From assembly GCA_030019255.1 (NCBI GenBank), contig JASEFK010000006.1, positions 88,464-152,463 of the forward strand: a DNA stretch of 64,000 nt, read 5' to 3'. This document shows, in pieces, positions 1 to 8,134 of the stretch. The translations under genes and the position numbers were made by a program. Origin of the DNA: Actinomycetota bacterium. GTDB taxonomy: Bacteria > Actinomycetota > Geothermincolia > Geothermincolales > RBG-13-55-18. The number at the start of each line of letters is the position of its first letter. The stretch's first letter is position 1. A model generated the notes under the pieces. That model ran no database searches and had not been told where the DNA came from. It saw nothing but the letters and a program-made list of their open reading frames with translations.

Positions 1-595
1 CGAAGAGGCGCACCGTTTTATACTCCCCGTCCAGGAACATGGGGATGTCTATTTCCATGGAATGGAAGCGGTGCTTGATCACCGCCGGACCCTCCACGGG
101 CTCCCCGCCATGGGCGTGGTAGATGTCCACCGAGTCCACCTGGTCGAGCAGGTTCTGGGCGGTGAACTTCACCAGCAGGTTGGCCATCCCCGGGGAGCTT
201 CCCATCCCCACCAGGGCGGAAACCCCCGCCGCCCTGGCCTCCTCGTCCATGGCCAGCATCTCCTGGGTGGCATCCATGTCGTCGCAGATATCCACGTAGT
301 TTACGCCCACCTCGATGGCCGCCCGAAGGATGGGCGGACCGAAGCGGTAGAAGGGACCGATGCAGTTGAGTACCACGTCGGAGCCGGCCATGACCTCCTT
401 GAGAGCCTGCGGATCGTCGGCATCCACGCCCACCGCGGAAACCCTGCCTCCTCCCAGCTCCGCTGCCAGCCGCCGCGCGGCCTCCCCTTCCCGGTCGGCG
501 ATGACCAGCTCCGAGAAATAGTCGCCGGCGGCCAGCGCCCGCGCCGCGGTGCTCCCCACCGCTCCGCATCCGCCAAGAATGGTCAACCTGGACAT
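1..595 (-). CDS. Saccharopine dehydrogenase-like NAD(P)-binding oxidoreductase (3' end outside window)
   Basis: The reading frame starts at ATG 595, just behind an AGGAG-like site, and stays open to the window edge, so only the N-terminal ~198 residues are seen. They begin with a Rossmann fold (LTILGGCGAVGS, glycine-rich loop), then the typical saccharopine-dehydrogenase-family elements VVLNCIGPFYRFGPPIL and VNYVDICDD, followed by SALVGMGSSPGMANLL. Family members reduce or oxidise imine/keto substrates (lysine, carboxynorspermidine or lipid-linked); the substrate cannot be read from this fragment. The upstream neighbour is a TetR gene on the same strand about 180 bases away, so co-regulation is possible but unproven. 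Confidence 0.8.
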   Translation of the reverse strand, partial: MSRLTILGGCGAVGSTAARALAAGDYFSELVIADREGEAARRLAAELGGGRVSAVGVDADDPQALKEVMAGSDVVLNCIGPFYRFGPPILRAAIEVGVNYVDICDDMDATQEMLAMDEEARAAGVSALVGMGSSPGMANLLVKFTAQNLLDQVDSVDIYHAHGGEPVEGPAVIKHRFHSMEIDIPMFLDGEYKTVRLF

Positions 596-775
596 CTCCT
601 ACCTCCTTCTCGTGCTTCCCGCGTTTTCCGGTCGATGGTCGAAAATTCCTGCCACCAAGCCGGGTCTTGCAATCGTCTCCATCTCGCGCCTTACATGGTG
701 TCCAATCGAGGCCCTGCAATCGAGGTTTTGGTCAAATCCCTCCCCGGGCGAAAGCCGTGCCGCTCCCCTCACGGA

Positions 776-1543
776 TCATGACCGCTTACCCTTCATCCTC
801 GTGCTTTGCCTGGCCGCAATTTCCCTTTGTTCTCGCGCTACATCCCCGGACCGCGAACCGGCGATCTTCTTTCCCGCAGGCTCCTTCCGGGAAGGTTCCG
901 CCGCCGCGTTCAACTCCTTCCCGGCCGTGAGGGCGGAAAGGAGATCCATGGCCATGCCCATGGCGCGGCGCAGGTCGAAGGACTTGGAGTCCTCCAGCCA
1001 CTGGATCTCCATGCCCTCCACCAGGCCCATGAGCATACAGGCCAGGTAATAGGGGTCGTAAGGGGGGAACACGCCCTCCGCCACGCCCTGGGCCATGATC
1101 TCCTGCAGCTTCTCCTTGGTGCGGTTGATGTAGGAGTAAAGACGGTCCACGTGCTCGGGCGAAAAGGTCTCCAGCTCCTCGGCGCGCATCTTCCAGGAGA
1201 GCTTGCAATAGTCGCGGTCCCGGTAATAGAGGTCGGTTATCTCCTCTCCCAGCCAGCGCAGCTTTTCCCAGGCGCTGCCCTCCCTCTCCGCCGCCCGTTC
1301 CACCAGGTCCAGGAACTCGCGGTGCATGTCCTCGATGAGGGAAAAATATAGGTCTTCCTTGGACTTCCAGTACCAGTAAAGGGTCCCCTTGCCGAACCCA
1401 GCCTCCAGGGCTATCTCGGACATGGTGGTGCGGTGATATCCCTTGGCGGAGAAGAACTTCAGGGCAGCCCGCTTGAAAGCCTGCTCCCGCTCGTCCTTCA
1501 CCGGGTTTTTCCTGAGACCCAGCGTCCTGGCTTTCCCAGCCAT
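776..1543 (-). CDS. TetR/AcrR-family transcriptional regulator
   Basis: 255 residues with a classic N-terminal TetR helix-turn-helix: residues ~20-66 read KRAALKFFSAKGYHRTTMSE ... GFGKGTLYWYWKSKEDLYF. The rest is the ligand-binding/dimerisation helical domain, and a basic, low-complexity tail of ~45 residues (rich in K/R/A/S) follows, longer than usual. Start chosen at ATG 1543 (MAGKARTLGL) behind an AGAGAGG site. The gene lies downstream of a near-consensus promoter (1713-1741) with an imperfect palindrome at the expected transcription start (1694-1711), which is typical of autorepression. In this family acyl-CoA or lipophilic ligands are common; nothing here identifies the ligand. Confidence 0.88.
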   Translation of the reverse strand: MAGKARTLGLRKNPVKDEREQAFKRAALKFFSAKGYHRTTMSEIALEAGFGKGTLYWYWKSKEDLYFSLIEDMHREFLDLVERAAEREGSAWEKLRWLGEEITDLYYRDRDYCKLSWKMRAEELETFSPEHVDRLYSYINRTKEKLQEIMAQGVAEGVFPPYDPYYLACMLMGLVEGMEIQWLEDSKSFDLRRAMGMAMDLLSALTAGKELNAAAEPSRKEPAGKKIAGSRSGDVAREQREIAARQSTRMKGKRS

Positions 1544-1693
1544 GCCTCTCTTGCCCTTCCCCCACCCTTTTCAGAACGCCTGTAACCTTCGGATGTCCGG
1601 TCCTCCGGGCCATCGTGGCGTGATCGTTACTTTCCCGCCCCGATAAATCCTCCGAACCTGGTTCCTTCGGCCTGAGCTGCCGTTCTGATTATT

Positions 1694-1711
1694 AGACCAA
1701 CCGGTCAGTCT
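1694..1711. promoter_or_regulatory. Putative TetR operator (imperfect 18-bp palindrome)
   Basis: AGACCAACCGGTCAGTCT is an inverted repeat except at two position pairs, centred on ACCGGT. It sits directly after the -10 box of the promoter at 1713-1741 and so covers the expected +1. Its TGACCGGT-type core resembles the operator at 62111-62130, which belongs to a different TetR gene. Confidence 0.6.
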
Positions 1712-1712
1712 T

Positions 1713-1741
1713 ATTATCTACTCCTGCACAAGTTCTGTCAA
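1713..1741 (-). promoter_or_regulatory. Sigma70-type promoter of the TetR gene
   Basis: On the minus strand a perfect -35 TTGACA (1741-1736), a 17-base spacer and a -10 GATAAT (1718-1713). It reads toward the TetR gene starting at 1543, giving a leader of roughly 160 bases. Confidence 0.65.
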
Positions 1742-1743
1742 CT

Positions 1744-2018
1744 GGGCCGCCTCGCACCCCCGCGAGGATGGCGACTTTCCGTCCACTCTGCTTCAAGGTA
1801 CGCACCGCCTACCGTAAGGGGTTTACGCTCCGCTTGCCCTGTACCGTGCGGTTGGTGTAACCTGAGTCTGGTCGACTTGCCCGATGCGCCCGGCTTGCGA
1901 GGCGCTCGTCGGAGTTTGCGAATCCTACCAGCCTCGTCGTGGGGCCGGAAATGGAATCGTCCCGGCGGGACGGTCGGCAAAAGGTCATGTATCGGGCAAG
2001 CCCTGACCCCATTAAAAG
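1744..2018. other. Non-coding stretch upstream of the PP-loop gene
   Basis: No convincing reading frame. The last ~40 bases lead into the ATG at 2019 without a clear ribosome binding site (AAAAG only), so that gene may have a very short leader. No terminator or RNA gene recognised. Confidence 0.4.
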
Positions 2019-2675
2019 ATGAAGGCTTTCGTCTCCTGGAGCGGTGGAAAAGATTCCTGCCTTGCCCTTTACCGGGGGCTGGCGGCGGGGTACCGCATTA
2101 ACGCGCTCTTTTGCATGCTTCACGAGGGCGGCAAGTACTCACGTTCCCATGGGCTTCCCCGGGAACTTTTCGCCGCGCAGGCCAGGGCCATGGGCTTACC
2201 CATAAGTTTCGCTTGCTCCACTTGGGAAGGATACGAGGAGGCGTTCAAAGAGGGCGTGGAAGAACTGAGGAGGAAGGGGGTGCGGGCAGGCATCTTCGGG
2301 GATATAGACCTCGCGGAACACCGCGAATGGGTAGAGAGAATATCAGATGAGCTGGGAATTCTTCCCCTTCTACCGCTTTGGGGAGAGAACCGCCGGAAGC
2401 TGGTGGAGGAGTTCATCGACCTGGGTTTCCGTGCCCTCGTGGTTTCGGTGCGCAAGGATTGCCTGCTCGGAGACTGGCTAGGTCGAACCCTGGATCGGGA
2501 GATCCTGGAGGAAATGGAAAGGGCGGGGATAGATCCGGCCGGGGAAAACGGCGAGTTCCACACCTTCGTCTATGCCGGGCCCTTATTCCGCGAGCCGGTG
2601 AGGTACAGGCTGGTCGGGGAGGCGAAACGCGGGGACCACCTGCAGGCGGTCCTTCAAGGGAGGCAAGGTAAATAG
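2019..2675 (+). CDS. PP-loop ATP pyrophosphatase, diphthine--ammonia ligase (Dph6/DUF71) family
   Basis: 218 residues. The N-terminal PP-loop SGGKDS (residues 8-13) marks an N-type ATP pyrophosphatase that adenylates its substrate. The C-terminal family motif ENGEFHTFVYAGPLF (from about residue 174) is the DUF71/Dph6 signature. In archaea and eukaryotes the family amidates diphthine on EF-2. Bacteria lack diphthamide, so the bacterial substrate is unknown and the eukaryotic name should not be transferred literally. The length is normal for the short prokaryotic form. The gene stands alone between a divergently transcribed TetR gene and a convergent flavoprotein gene. The start ATG lacks an obvious Shine-Dalgarno sequence. 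Confidence 0.85.
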   Translation: MKAFVSWSGGKDSCLALYRGLAAGYRINALFCMLHEGGKYSRSHGLPRELFAAQARAMGLPISFACSTWEGYEEAFKEGVEELRRKGVRAGIFGDIDLAEHREWVERISDELGILPLLPLWGENRRKLVEEFIDLGFRALVVSVRKDCLLGDWLGRTLDREILEEMERAGIDPAGENGEFHTFVYAGPLFREPVRYRLVGEAKRGDHLQAVLQGRQGK

Positions 2676-2699
2676 CTCCGGAAGAGCTGCACCTGCTCC

Positions 2700-3386
2700 T
2701 CATCCCCTGCGGTCCAGCGCCTCCTGGCCGGCCTTGAGCAGGCGGGCGAGCTCCACGGCCCGGTGCACGGTGGAAACGGCACTGGCTACCCCCCACTGGT
2801 CGCGGAGAACCAGCTTCTTATCACCTTCCGCCCTTTTTCCCGTTCCCTCCAGGGAGGAAAAGGCCGCCCCGCCCTGGAGCCCGATGTCCGGCGAGGCGAT
2901 GACCATGTTCACAGCGTAGAAGAACTGGTGGGCGGTGAGTAAGGCCATCTCCAGCCCCCCCATGCGGAACCAGGCCACGGCCAGGGCACCCCCCACCTTG
3001 TCGCGCAGCTTCCCCGCGGTGAGGTTTCCGTGAACGTATATGCGCATGCGGTCTATGAAAGCCGCTAGGTGCCCCGAAAGCCGGCCGAAATACACTGGCG
3101 TGGCCAATATGAGGACATCACAGGATTCCACCCGAGGATATATCTCCTCCATATCGTCTCCACGTGAGCATCGCCTCCCCTCGGTCTGTTTCCGGAGGCA
3201 CCAGTTGCAATGCACGCAGTCCTCCACCCGGAGGTCCGCGAGGTGCACGATCTCCCAACTCACCCCCGGTTGGCCGTCCTGGCTGCGCAGGGCCTCCTCC
3301 AAGAGTGCGACAACGTTCCCGTCTCTCACCGGGCTTCCGCAAATCCCCAGGATGTTTACCTCGGGAAGGGAATCTGCAGGGCTCAT
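2700..3386 (-). CDS. Iron-sulfur flavoprotein / NADPH-dependent FMN reductase family
   Basis: 228 residues with a flavodoxin-like fold. ILGICGSPVRDGN (residues 12-24) is the FMN-phosphate loop, a compact cysteine motif follows (C57, C60, C63, C73), and ATPVYFGRLSGHLAAFIDR is the second flavin-contact motif. This arrangement is that of the Isf family, which carries FMN plus one [4Fe-4S] cluster and moves electrons between ferredoxin and O2, H2O2 or other acceptors in anaerobes. The start ATG overlaps the stop codon of the upstream sensor-kinase gene (ATGA at 3383-3386), so the two are translationally coupled. A link between the sensor and this redox protein is inferred from the overlap only. 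Confidence 0.85.
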   Translation of the reverse strand: MSPADSLPEVNILGICGSPVRDGNVVALLEEALRSQDGQPGVSWEIVHLADLRVEDCVHCNWCLRKQTEGRRCSRGDDMEEIYPRVESCDVLILATPVYFGRLSGHLAAFIDRMRIYVHGNLTAGKLRDKVGGALAVAWFRMGGLEMALLTAHQFFYAVNMVIASPDIGLQGGAAFSSLEGTGKRAEGDKKLVLRDQWGVASAVSTVHRAVELARLLKAGQEALDRRG

Positions 3387-5785
3387 GAGACCTCGCTGAC
3401 GAAGGGAAGGACGGGTATGCGGATGTAGGCCACAGTACCCTCTCCCGGAGCGGCCTTGAAGGACAGCTCCCCGCCCATGGACCTGACGAACCTGCGGCAG
3501 ACCAGGAGGCTCTTGGCCCTCCGGCCCGTGACCCGGAAGGATTCCTCCTCCGCATCCGCACGGGTGATTTCCCGGATCACCTCTTCCGGCATCCCGGGTC
3601 CCTGGTCTTCAACCCGCAGCAGTATCTCGTCTCCCCATCTCTCCGCCCCCAGGACCACCGGGCTTCCGGGAGGGGAGAACCGGAAGGCGTTGTCCAGGAG
3701 GCACATGAGCGCCTCGCGGAGGAGCCTTTTATCCGCATGCACGCGCGGAAGGTCCTCCTCCACCTCGAGGAAGATCTCCCCGGCCCTGCCGCGCCGCGCA
3801 TAGTAGTCCTTGAGGTCCTTGATCATGCCCCACAGGTCGATGCCACGGGGGGAGAGCACTGCCCTGGGGGCCGTACCTTCACCCGGCGCGGCCAGCAAGT
3901 CCGGCGGGTTCTCGCTTCCCCTGGAAAGGCGGGCTATCCGCAGGTAATCGTGTTCCTTTCCCTCGCCGGAACCACCATGAGCCGGCCCTCCGGATGGCTT
4001 CCGTTCTATGGTGTCGGTCCTGCTTCCGGTATCCACTTCCGAGTCGCGGCCGTAATGCGCGCCTTTATCCCACCCACCCGATCCGGGACCGCCCGACCCA
4101 TCCGACCTCTCCGTTCGCGAGGACATGCGTATGCGCATGGCCCGTACCGCCTCGCCCGCATCTCTTCCCAGGGCCTCGAGTGCTTCCCTTACCGCCTCGT
4201 CCAGCCCCTCAGGCCGAAGGTCCGCGAGGGCTATGGCGCCGACCACCGACCCCTCAGCCCTCAGGGGAATCACCAGCAGGGATCGCCACCGCTTCTCCCC
4301 GAGCAGGTCCGTAAGGATATCCGGCCTCTCCAGCATGGAGGCCATCTCCTCCCATCCCTCCCGGGGAACCCCACCGTGGACGCCCAACCGGAACAGGCCC
4401 TCCTCACGGCACTGGCGCATGTAACCTGGGCGCAGCCCGACCCTTCGACACGATTCCAAGTCTTTTTCCTCAAGGCGGCGAGCCGCCTCGAGGGAGGCAA
4501 AGCCCTCCTCCACGAGGAACGCCGCTCCGGCCTCGTAGTCCACCACGTGCCCCGCGAGCTCCAGGCAGAAATCCAGCAGCCCTTCCCAGTCCGCGCTCCT
4601 TGCCGCCTGTTCCATGATCTTCAGGCTGCGCTCGAGGGATTCCACCCTCTTCCGGAGGGCTTTCACCTCGTCCGCTTTCCCGGTAACCTCCTGTATAAGA
4701 AGGGCGTATTCACGGGTCTTGCCCCTTACCTGGTATGCGGGCCGGGCGATCATCTTCAGTTCTTTACTGGCCCGCTTTATTCTCAGGGTAACCGTCGCCT
4801 CTCGCTCTTCCCCCTCGCTTACGGCACTCTCGGCCAGAGCGCTCACCACATCCCTGACCTCGGCCGGAAAGAGTTCCGCCAAGGTAGCCCCGATGGCCCT
4901 GTCGCGGGAGACGCCCAGCAGCTCCTCCGCCCGGGAGCTTACGAGGGTAACACGGTAGTCGGGCGTGAAGCAGAGCAGCGGCGACTGGGTGCTTTCCAGG
5001 AGGTTCCACAAACGCCGCAGCTCCTCGTTCCTCTCCTTCTTCATCCGGGCCTCGGAAGTAACCTCCCTGCCCAGGCCCAGCATCGCCGCCTCCTCACCTT
5101 CCCCCCATAGGACCACCGTGACCGCCACCACGGAGACGGTCCCATCCGGGCGCTTAAACTCCAGCTCGCCCCTCCAGGGGGTCGCGCGCACCGTTTCCGC
5201 CAGGTATTCCAAGGTCTTCCTGGCCTTCTCGTGGGCCAGGAAAAAGGAAAGCGGCCTTCCCATCACCTCGTTGGCACCGTGCCCGAGCGCCTGGCACATG
5301 GCCGCGTTGGCGTAGATGAACCCGGCCTCGTCGTCCAGCAGAAAAGCGGGGTCCGCGATCCTGTCCAGAAATCCCTTTATCTCCCCGGCGGCTTCCGGGA
5401 CGAGCATGGAGAGCTGCGAGCTCTCCGGGCGGCGCGCCTGCCCCAGGCCCCCAGGAAAGGTCGTGGTGATGCTCACCATGCTGCCCGTGCTTCCCAGCGC
5501 TTCCAGCGGATAGGGAGTGATGGAGACGTTCAGGCGCAGGAGGTGTTTTCCCAGCTTGTAGGCCATGGCGTAATTCTCCACCCCGCGCCCCCGCCTGGTC
5601 TTGGCCAGCAGGTCCTTCAGGGCGGAGTAGAGGATGGGGTTGACCTCCCGGAGGGAGGCCTTGCGCGCTTCCTCCAGGGGCCTTTCGAGGAAGACCTCCG
5701 CGTCGCGGTTTCCCTCCAGAATCCGGTCTTCCCCGTCCAGGAGCAAGGATGCATGGAGGACGCCCCGGTCATCCTTCTCTCTCAT
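3383..5785 (-). CDS. Multi-PAS/GAF sensor protein with HATPase_c domain, no recognisable H-box
   Basis: About 800 residues, soluble (no membrane segment seen). Order: PAS-like region (~1-110), PAS (~140-250), PAS (~260-375), coiled coil (~375-410), GAF (~415-570), a Gly/Ser-rich linker (~575-650) and a C-terminal HATPase_c domain. The ATPase has an N-box (LLDNAFRFSPPG), a G1 box (VEDQGPGMP) and a G2-like end (MGGELSF). I cannot find a HisKA H-box before the ATPase domain; the stretch IDLWGMIKDLKDYYARRG occupies that place without a histidine. Start ATG 5785 is chosen because GGGAGGAGG lies just upstream. It overlaps the iron-sulfur flavoprotein gene by four bases. Signal and output partner are unknown. 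Confidence 0.8.
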   Translation of the reverse strand: MREKDDRGVLHASLLLDGEDRILEGNRDAEVFLERPLEEARKASLREVNPILYSALKDLLAKTRRGRGVENYAMAYKLGKHLLRLNVSITPYPLEALGSTGSMVSITTTFPGGLGQARRPESSQLSMLVPEAAGEIKGFLDRIADPAFLLDDEAGFIYANAAMCQALGHGANEVMGRPLSFFLAHEKARKTLEYLAETVRATPWRGELEFKRPDGTVSVVAVTVVLWGEGEEAAMLGLGREVTSEARMKKERNEELRRLWNLLESTQSPLLCFTPDYRVTLVSSRAEELLGVSRDRAIGATLAELFPAEVRDVVSALAESAVSEGEEREATVTLRIKRASKELKMIARPAYQVRGKTREYALLIQEVTGKADEVKALRKRVESLERSLKIMEQAARSADWEGLLDFCLELAGHVVDYEAGAAFLVEEGFASLEAARRLEEKDLESCRRVGLRPGYMRQCREEGLFRLGVHGGVPREGWEEMASMLERPDILTDLLGEKRWRSLLVIPLRAEGSVVGAIALADLRPEGLDEAVREALEALGRDAGEAVRAMRIRMSSRTERSDGSGGPGSGGWDKGAHYGRDSEVDTGSRTDTIERKPSGGPAHGGSGEGKEHDYLRIARLSRGSENPPDLLAAPGEGTAPRAVLSPRGIDLWGMIKDLKDYYARRGRAGEIFLEVEEDLPRVHADKRLLREALMCLLDNAFRFSPPGSPVVLGAERWGDEILLRVEDQGPGMPEEVIREITRADAEEESFRVTGRRAKSLLVCRRFVRSMGGELSFKAAPGEGTVAYIRIPVLPFVSEVS

Positions 5786-6774
5786 CGTCCTCCTCCCGTT
5801 GTTCAACGCGATCGCACACTGCCTTGTCTCCTATATTACCGGGCGCCGTCGCGCGGCTCGGGGACGGCGTAGAACCTCTCACGGTCACCCAGACCGCATT
5901 GCTTGCCCTCCATGGATTATTCGAGTCCGGCCACTTCTCTACCTTCCCCTCCGCTATCGGGGCTCGAGCCGCGGCGGACGATAACCACAATGCCATGGGG
6001 TGGAGGGATGACATGACGGTTCACCTGCTCAGCTTCCCGGTCCAAGTCACCCTTTCTCCCGGGTCGGCCATAGGTTGAGGCCAACCGAACCTTATCGTTC
6101 AATTCGAGACAAGGAAGAGTCGTCCGGGACGCCGCGGGAGCCGGGTTCAGTAGGAGGGGGTTGATCCACGTCATGACGCCTCAGTATGGACGGGGGCTAA
6201 TATTTCTACCAGTGGAATTACGAGAGTGTACAGGGACAGCCTCGAGGATTCCAACTTCTACAAGCGGAAGCTAATATTTCTCCTAATGGAACAGCTCCCG
6301 AGAAAAGCCTGACTATTTCTTCGCCGCGGAGAACCCCGCAATCTCGCTTATCCTCGGGAGCTGATGTTCCCTTTTCGTTCTACATCCTAATTTACCACAT
6401 TCCCCGCACTTCTAAACCTCCAGCATCGGCTAGGTCCCGGGGGGGCGAACATCCTCCTCCGACCACCCGCCGGACACAGCCCTGAGATCAGGGTTCGTGT
6501 CGGGCGCAATCATGAACCATCACCCGATCCATCAAATCCGCAAACTCATGACGGTCCTTGTGAGAAGACGGGACCTGGGGGAGCACGGATCCAAATCCCG
6601 GCTTTTTCGAGGTGCCAAGGGTCGAGGCACGGGCCGTGCGAAGGGCAGGAAGACAGCCTGCGGCTGGTCTTTGCATCCTCGGGTATCTCGCACGACCGCT
6701 TTTATGACCTGAATCATCGGCGACCGCCGGATTCAAGGATAAAATACCCCCATAGGTATACAGAGGTGGTGGCC
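5786..6774. other. Long intergenic region with short direct and inverted repeats
   Basis: Nearly 1 kb without a credible gene. It contains a pair of similar segments built on CTAATATTTCT (6197-6207 and 6271-6281) and an 11-bp inverted repeat CAGCTCCCGAG/CTCGGGAGCTG (6292-6302 and 6353-6363). The only translatable pieces are very short and frame-inconsistent. Confidence 0.4.
6197..6281. repeat. Imperfect direct repeat pair, 74 bp apart
   Basis: CTAATATTTCT occurs at 6197-6207 and 6271-6281, each followed within a few bases by TGGAA. It lies just before an 11-bp inverted repeat. Function unknown. Confidence 0.45.
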
Positions 6775-6990
6775 ATGCGGACCAAGATGCCCTGGATAGA
6801 CGTGGAGAAATGCGACATAGCCGAAAGGTGTGAGGGTTGCAAGGCGGCCCGCTTTTGTCCCCACGGGGCCTTCAGGGTCATCCGGGCGGATAATGGGGGA
6901 GCTTGCCGCGTAGGGATAGATTTCGAGAAATGCAGGTTCTGCGGGAACTGCTCCCACGCCTGCGACCTGGGAGCCGTGCGCATGGTGTGA
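6775..6990 (+). CDS. Small 4Fe-4S ferredoxin-like protein
   Basis: 71 residues from ATG 6775, preceded by GAGGTG with ideal spacing (an in-frame GTG at 6766 sits inside that site and is less likely). There are two cysteine clusters: C-x5-C-x2-C-x5-C-P (CDIAERCEGCKAARFCP) and C-x2-C-x2-C-x3-C (CRFCGNCSHAC). The second is a canonical [4Fe-4S] motif. The first has a stretched leading spacing, so it may bind an atypical cluster or a metal. It is probably a cytosolic electron carrier. The gene is followed after 40 bases by a co-oriented small gene and probably forms a two-gene operon with it. Confidence 0.75.
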   Translation: MRTKMPWIDVEKCDIAERCEGCKAARFCPHGAFRVIRADNGGACRVGIDFEKCRFCGNCSHACDLGAVRMV

Positions 6991-7030
6991 GGTTGGCGTC
7001 ATAACGCACCTAGGAAGGAGGTCATAAAAA

Positions 7031-7462
7031 ATGCCGGAGGTTGACCGGGAGTTCGTGAAAAAATATCACCGGGCGGTGGTCAAGTCCCTTTCCGGGGACC
7101 TGGAGAAGGTTAAATCCCGCATCGGTTCCGAGTGGGCGGAGGATTTCAAGAAGAAGGTAGGAACCGGGCTGGAAGGTGAGGATTTCCGGCGGGCTTTCGA
7201 GGATTATCTCCGGGATGAACTCCGTTTCGGCGAGCAGGTGAGGGTGGAAGGCGAGGACGAGGGCCTGAGGATCGAGGTGCGGGGCTGCCATATCTGCCAC
7301 GGAAACGAGGAACTCCGCCGTGAAGGAGCACCCACCCTTTGCCCCATAATCCCCACCGGGCTCTTTTCCATTTCCCGGGTAGGGGGCAGGAAAGCCTCGC
7401 TCCGGGAAGTGCGCAAGAGCGGTGTGGTCGGGGAATGCGATATATTGTACGAAATTAAATAA
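7031..7462 (+). CDS. Conserved small protein, Cys-containing, V4R-like C-terminal pattern (tentative)
   Basis: 143 residues, start ATG 7031 with a strong AAGGAGGTC site seven bases upstream. The N-terminal half is charged and helical. The C-terminal half has GCHICHGNEEL, then TLCPIIPTGLF and a final ECDILYEI. This Cys-x2-Cys ... Cys-Pro ... Gly ... Cys layout resembles the end of V4R (hydrocarbon/4-vinyl-reductase) domains, but the protein is too short for a full domain and the assignment is only a guess. It follows the ferredoxin gene at 6775 in the same orientation, so it may be its redox or sensor partner. Confidence 0.6.
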   Translation: MPEVDREFVKKYHRAVVKSLSGDLEKVKSRIGSEWAEDFKKKVGTGLEGEDFRRAFEDYLRDELRFGEQVRVEGEDEGLRIEVRGCHICHGNEELRREGAPTLCPIIPTGLFSISRVGGRKASLREVRKSGVVGECDILYEIK

Positions 7463-7612
7463 GGTGCGCGGGAGGAGCCGGGAGGGCCTCATTCCGGGAT
7501 CTCGCTCAAGCGCGGGGGAATACGGTTCCGTGGAACGTCCGCCCGGTAACGTCATCCCGGGTTGACGGATGAGGACAAGGCGGCTGGTGAAGGGGTGGAA
7601 GGAGGTGGAAAA

Positions 7613-7663
7613 GTGAAGCGCTTCATGGTTCCGCGCGTGGCTCACTGCTCGGAAGGCTGCTGA
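7613..7663 (+). CDS. Possible 16-residue leader peptide / mini-ORF
   Basis: GTG at 7613 is preceded by GGAGGT with ideal spacing and gives VKRFMVPRVAHCSEGC before TGA 7661-7663. An 11-bp hairpin starts seven bases after the stop and a terminator follows at 7738. The layout recalls attenuation leaders, but no amino-acid run typical of a classical attenuator is present. It could also be a stand-alone small Cys-containing peptide or a chance ORF. Confidence 0.3.
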   Translation: MKRFMVPRVAHCSEGC

Positions 7664-7669
7664 CATGGG

Positions 7670-7694
7670 CCTCCGCGATCCCGGATCGCGGAGG
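7670..7694 (+). other. Strong RNA hairpin after mini-ORF
   Basis: CCTCCGCGATC (7670-7680) pairs perfectly with GATCGCGGAGG (7684-7694), leaving a three-base loop. No U-run follows, so it is not a simple terminator. Confidence 0.55.
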
Positions 7695-7737
7695 CGGACC
7701 GTGAAACCTTAACCTCCACCCGAATCAGGACGGCAGG

Positions 7738-7762
7738 AAGAGCCCGGCAGGGCTCTTCTTTT
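7738..7762 (+). terminator. Rho-independent terminator
   Basis: The stem AAGAGCCC/GGGCTCTT (7738-7745 and 7750-7757) with a four-base loop is followed by CTTTT. It ends transcripts of the ferredoxin operon and/or the mini-ORF leader. Confidence 0.75.
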
Positions 7763-8134
7763 ACGCCATTCCATGCTCTCTCGCTGCGCAGGGGCCGACC
7801 AACCCCGGTTAATGTGCCTGCGGAGGTCACACTTCCGCTCGCACCGCATCGTTCGCCTTCCCCCGCTCGAGTCCGGTCTCCCCATTCTCAACGCCTTATC
7901 CCGAGCTTGCCTCCTTCGGCGAACTTCAGGTCACCGGGCTTTCACTCCGTAATACGTCTCACGTCGTCCTCCAACCATCACAAGAGGGAAGGGCGTCATC
8001 CCGTTTAGTTTTCCCTCGCTGGATTCTTCCAGGTGCTCCTTCGCCCATACCCCCTTTCGTGGTAGTATCGTTAAGCGAGACCGGACAGGCACGCTTTCGG
8101 GTCGTAGCACGAGGAGAGGGGGAGGAAGAGGGAG

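Larger units (their letters stand above)
7463..8134. other. Intergenic region with mini-ORF, hairpin and terminator
   Basis: It holds a 16-codon ORF with a strong ribosome binding site (7613-7663), an 11-bp hairpin (7670-7694) and a rho-independent terminator (7738-7762), all described separately. The remaining ~370 bases up to the CoA-ligase gene show nothing I can identify. Confidence 0.5.

Noticed and set aside
2019-2675. Assigning diphthamide biosynthesis to the DUF71 gene
   Set aside because: Bacterial EF-G has no diphthamide; only the fold and ATP-pyrophosphatase motif are supported.
3737-5110. A 457-residue open frame on the plus strand
   Set aside because: Antisense shadow of the PAS/GAF sensor gene; no domain pattern.
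7613-8008. Reading through TGA 7661 as selenocysteine gives C-U-H-G-P, reminiscent of formate dehydrogenase
   Set aside because: The downstream frame has no protein-like pattern, crosses an intrinsic terminator, and the hairpin loop (CCG) lacks the GGU feature of a SECIS.
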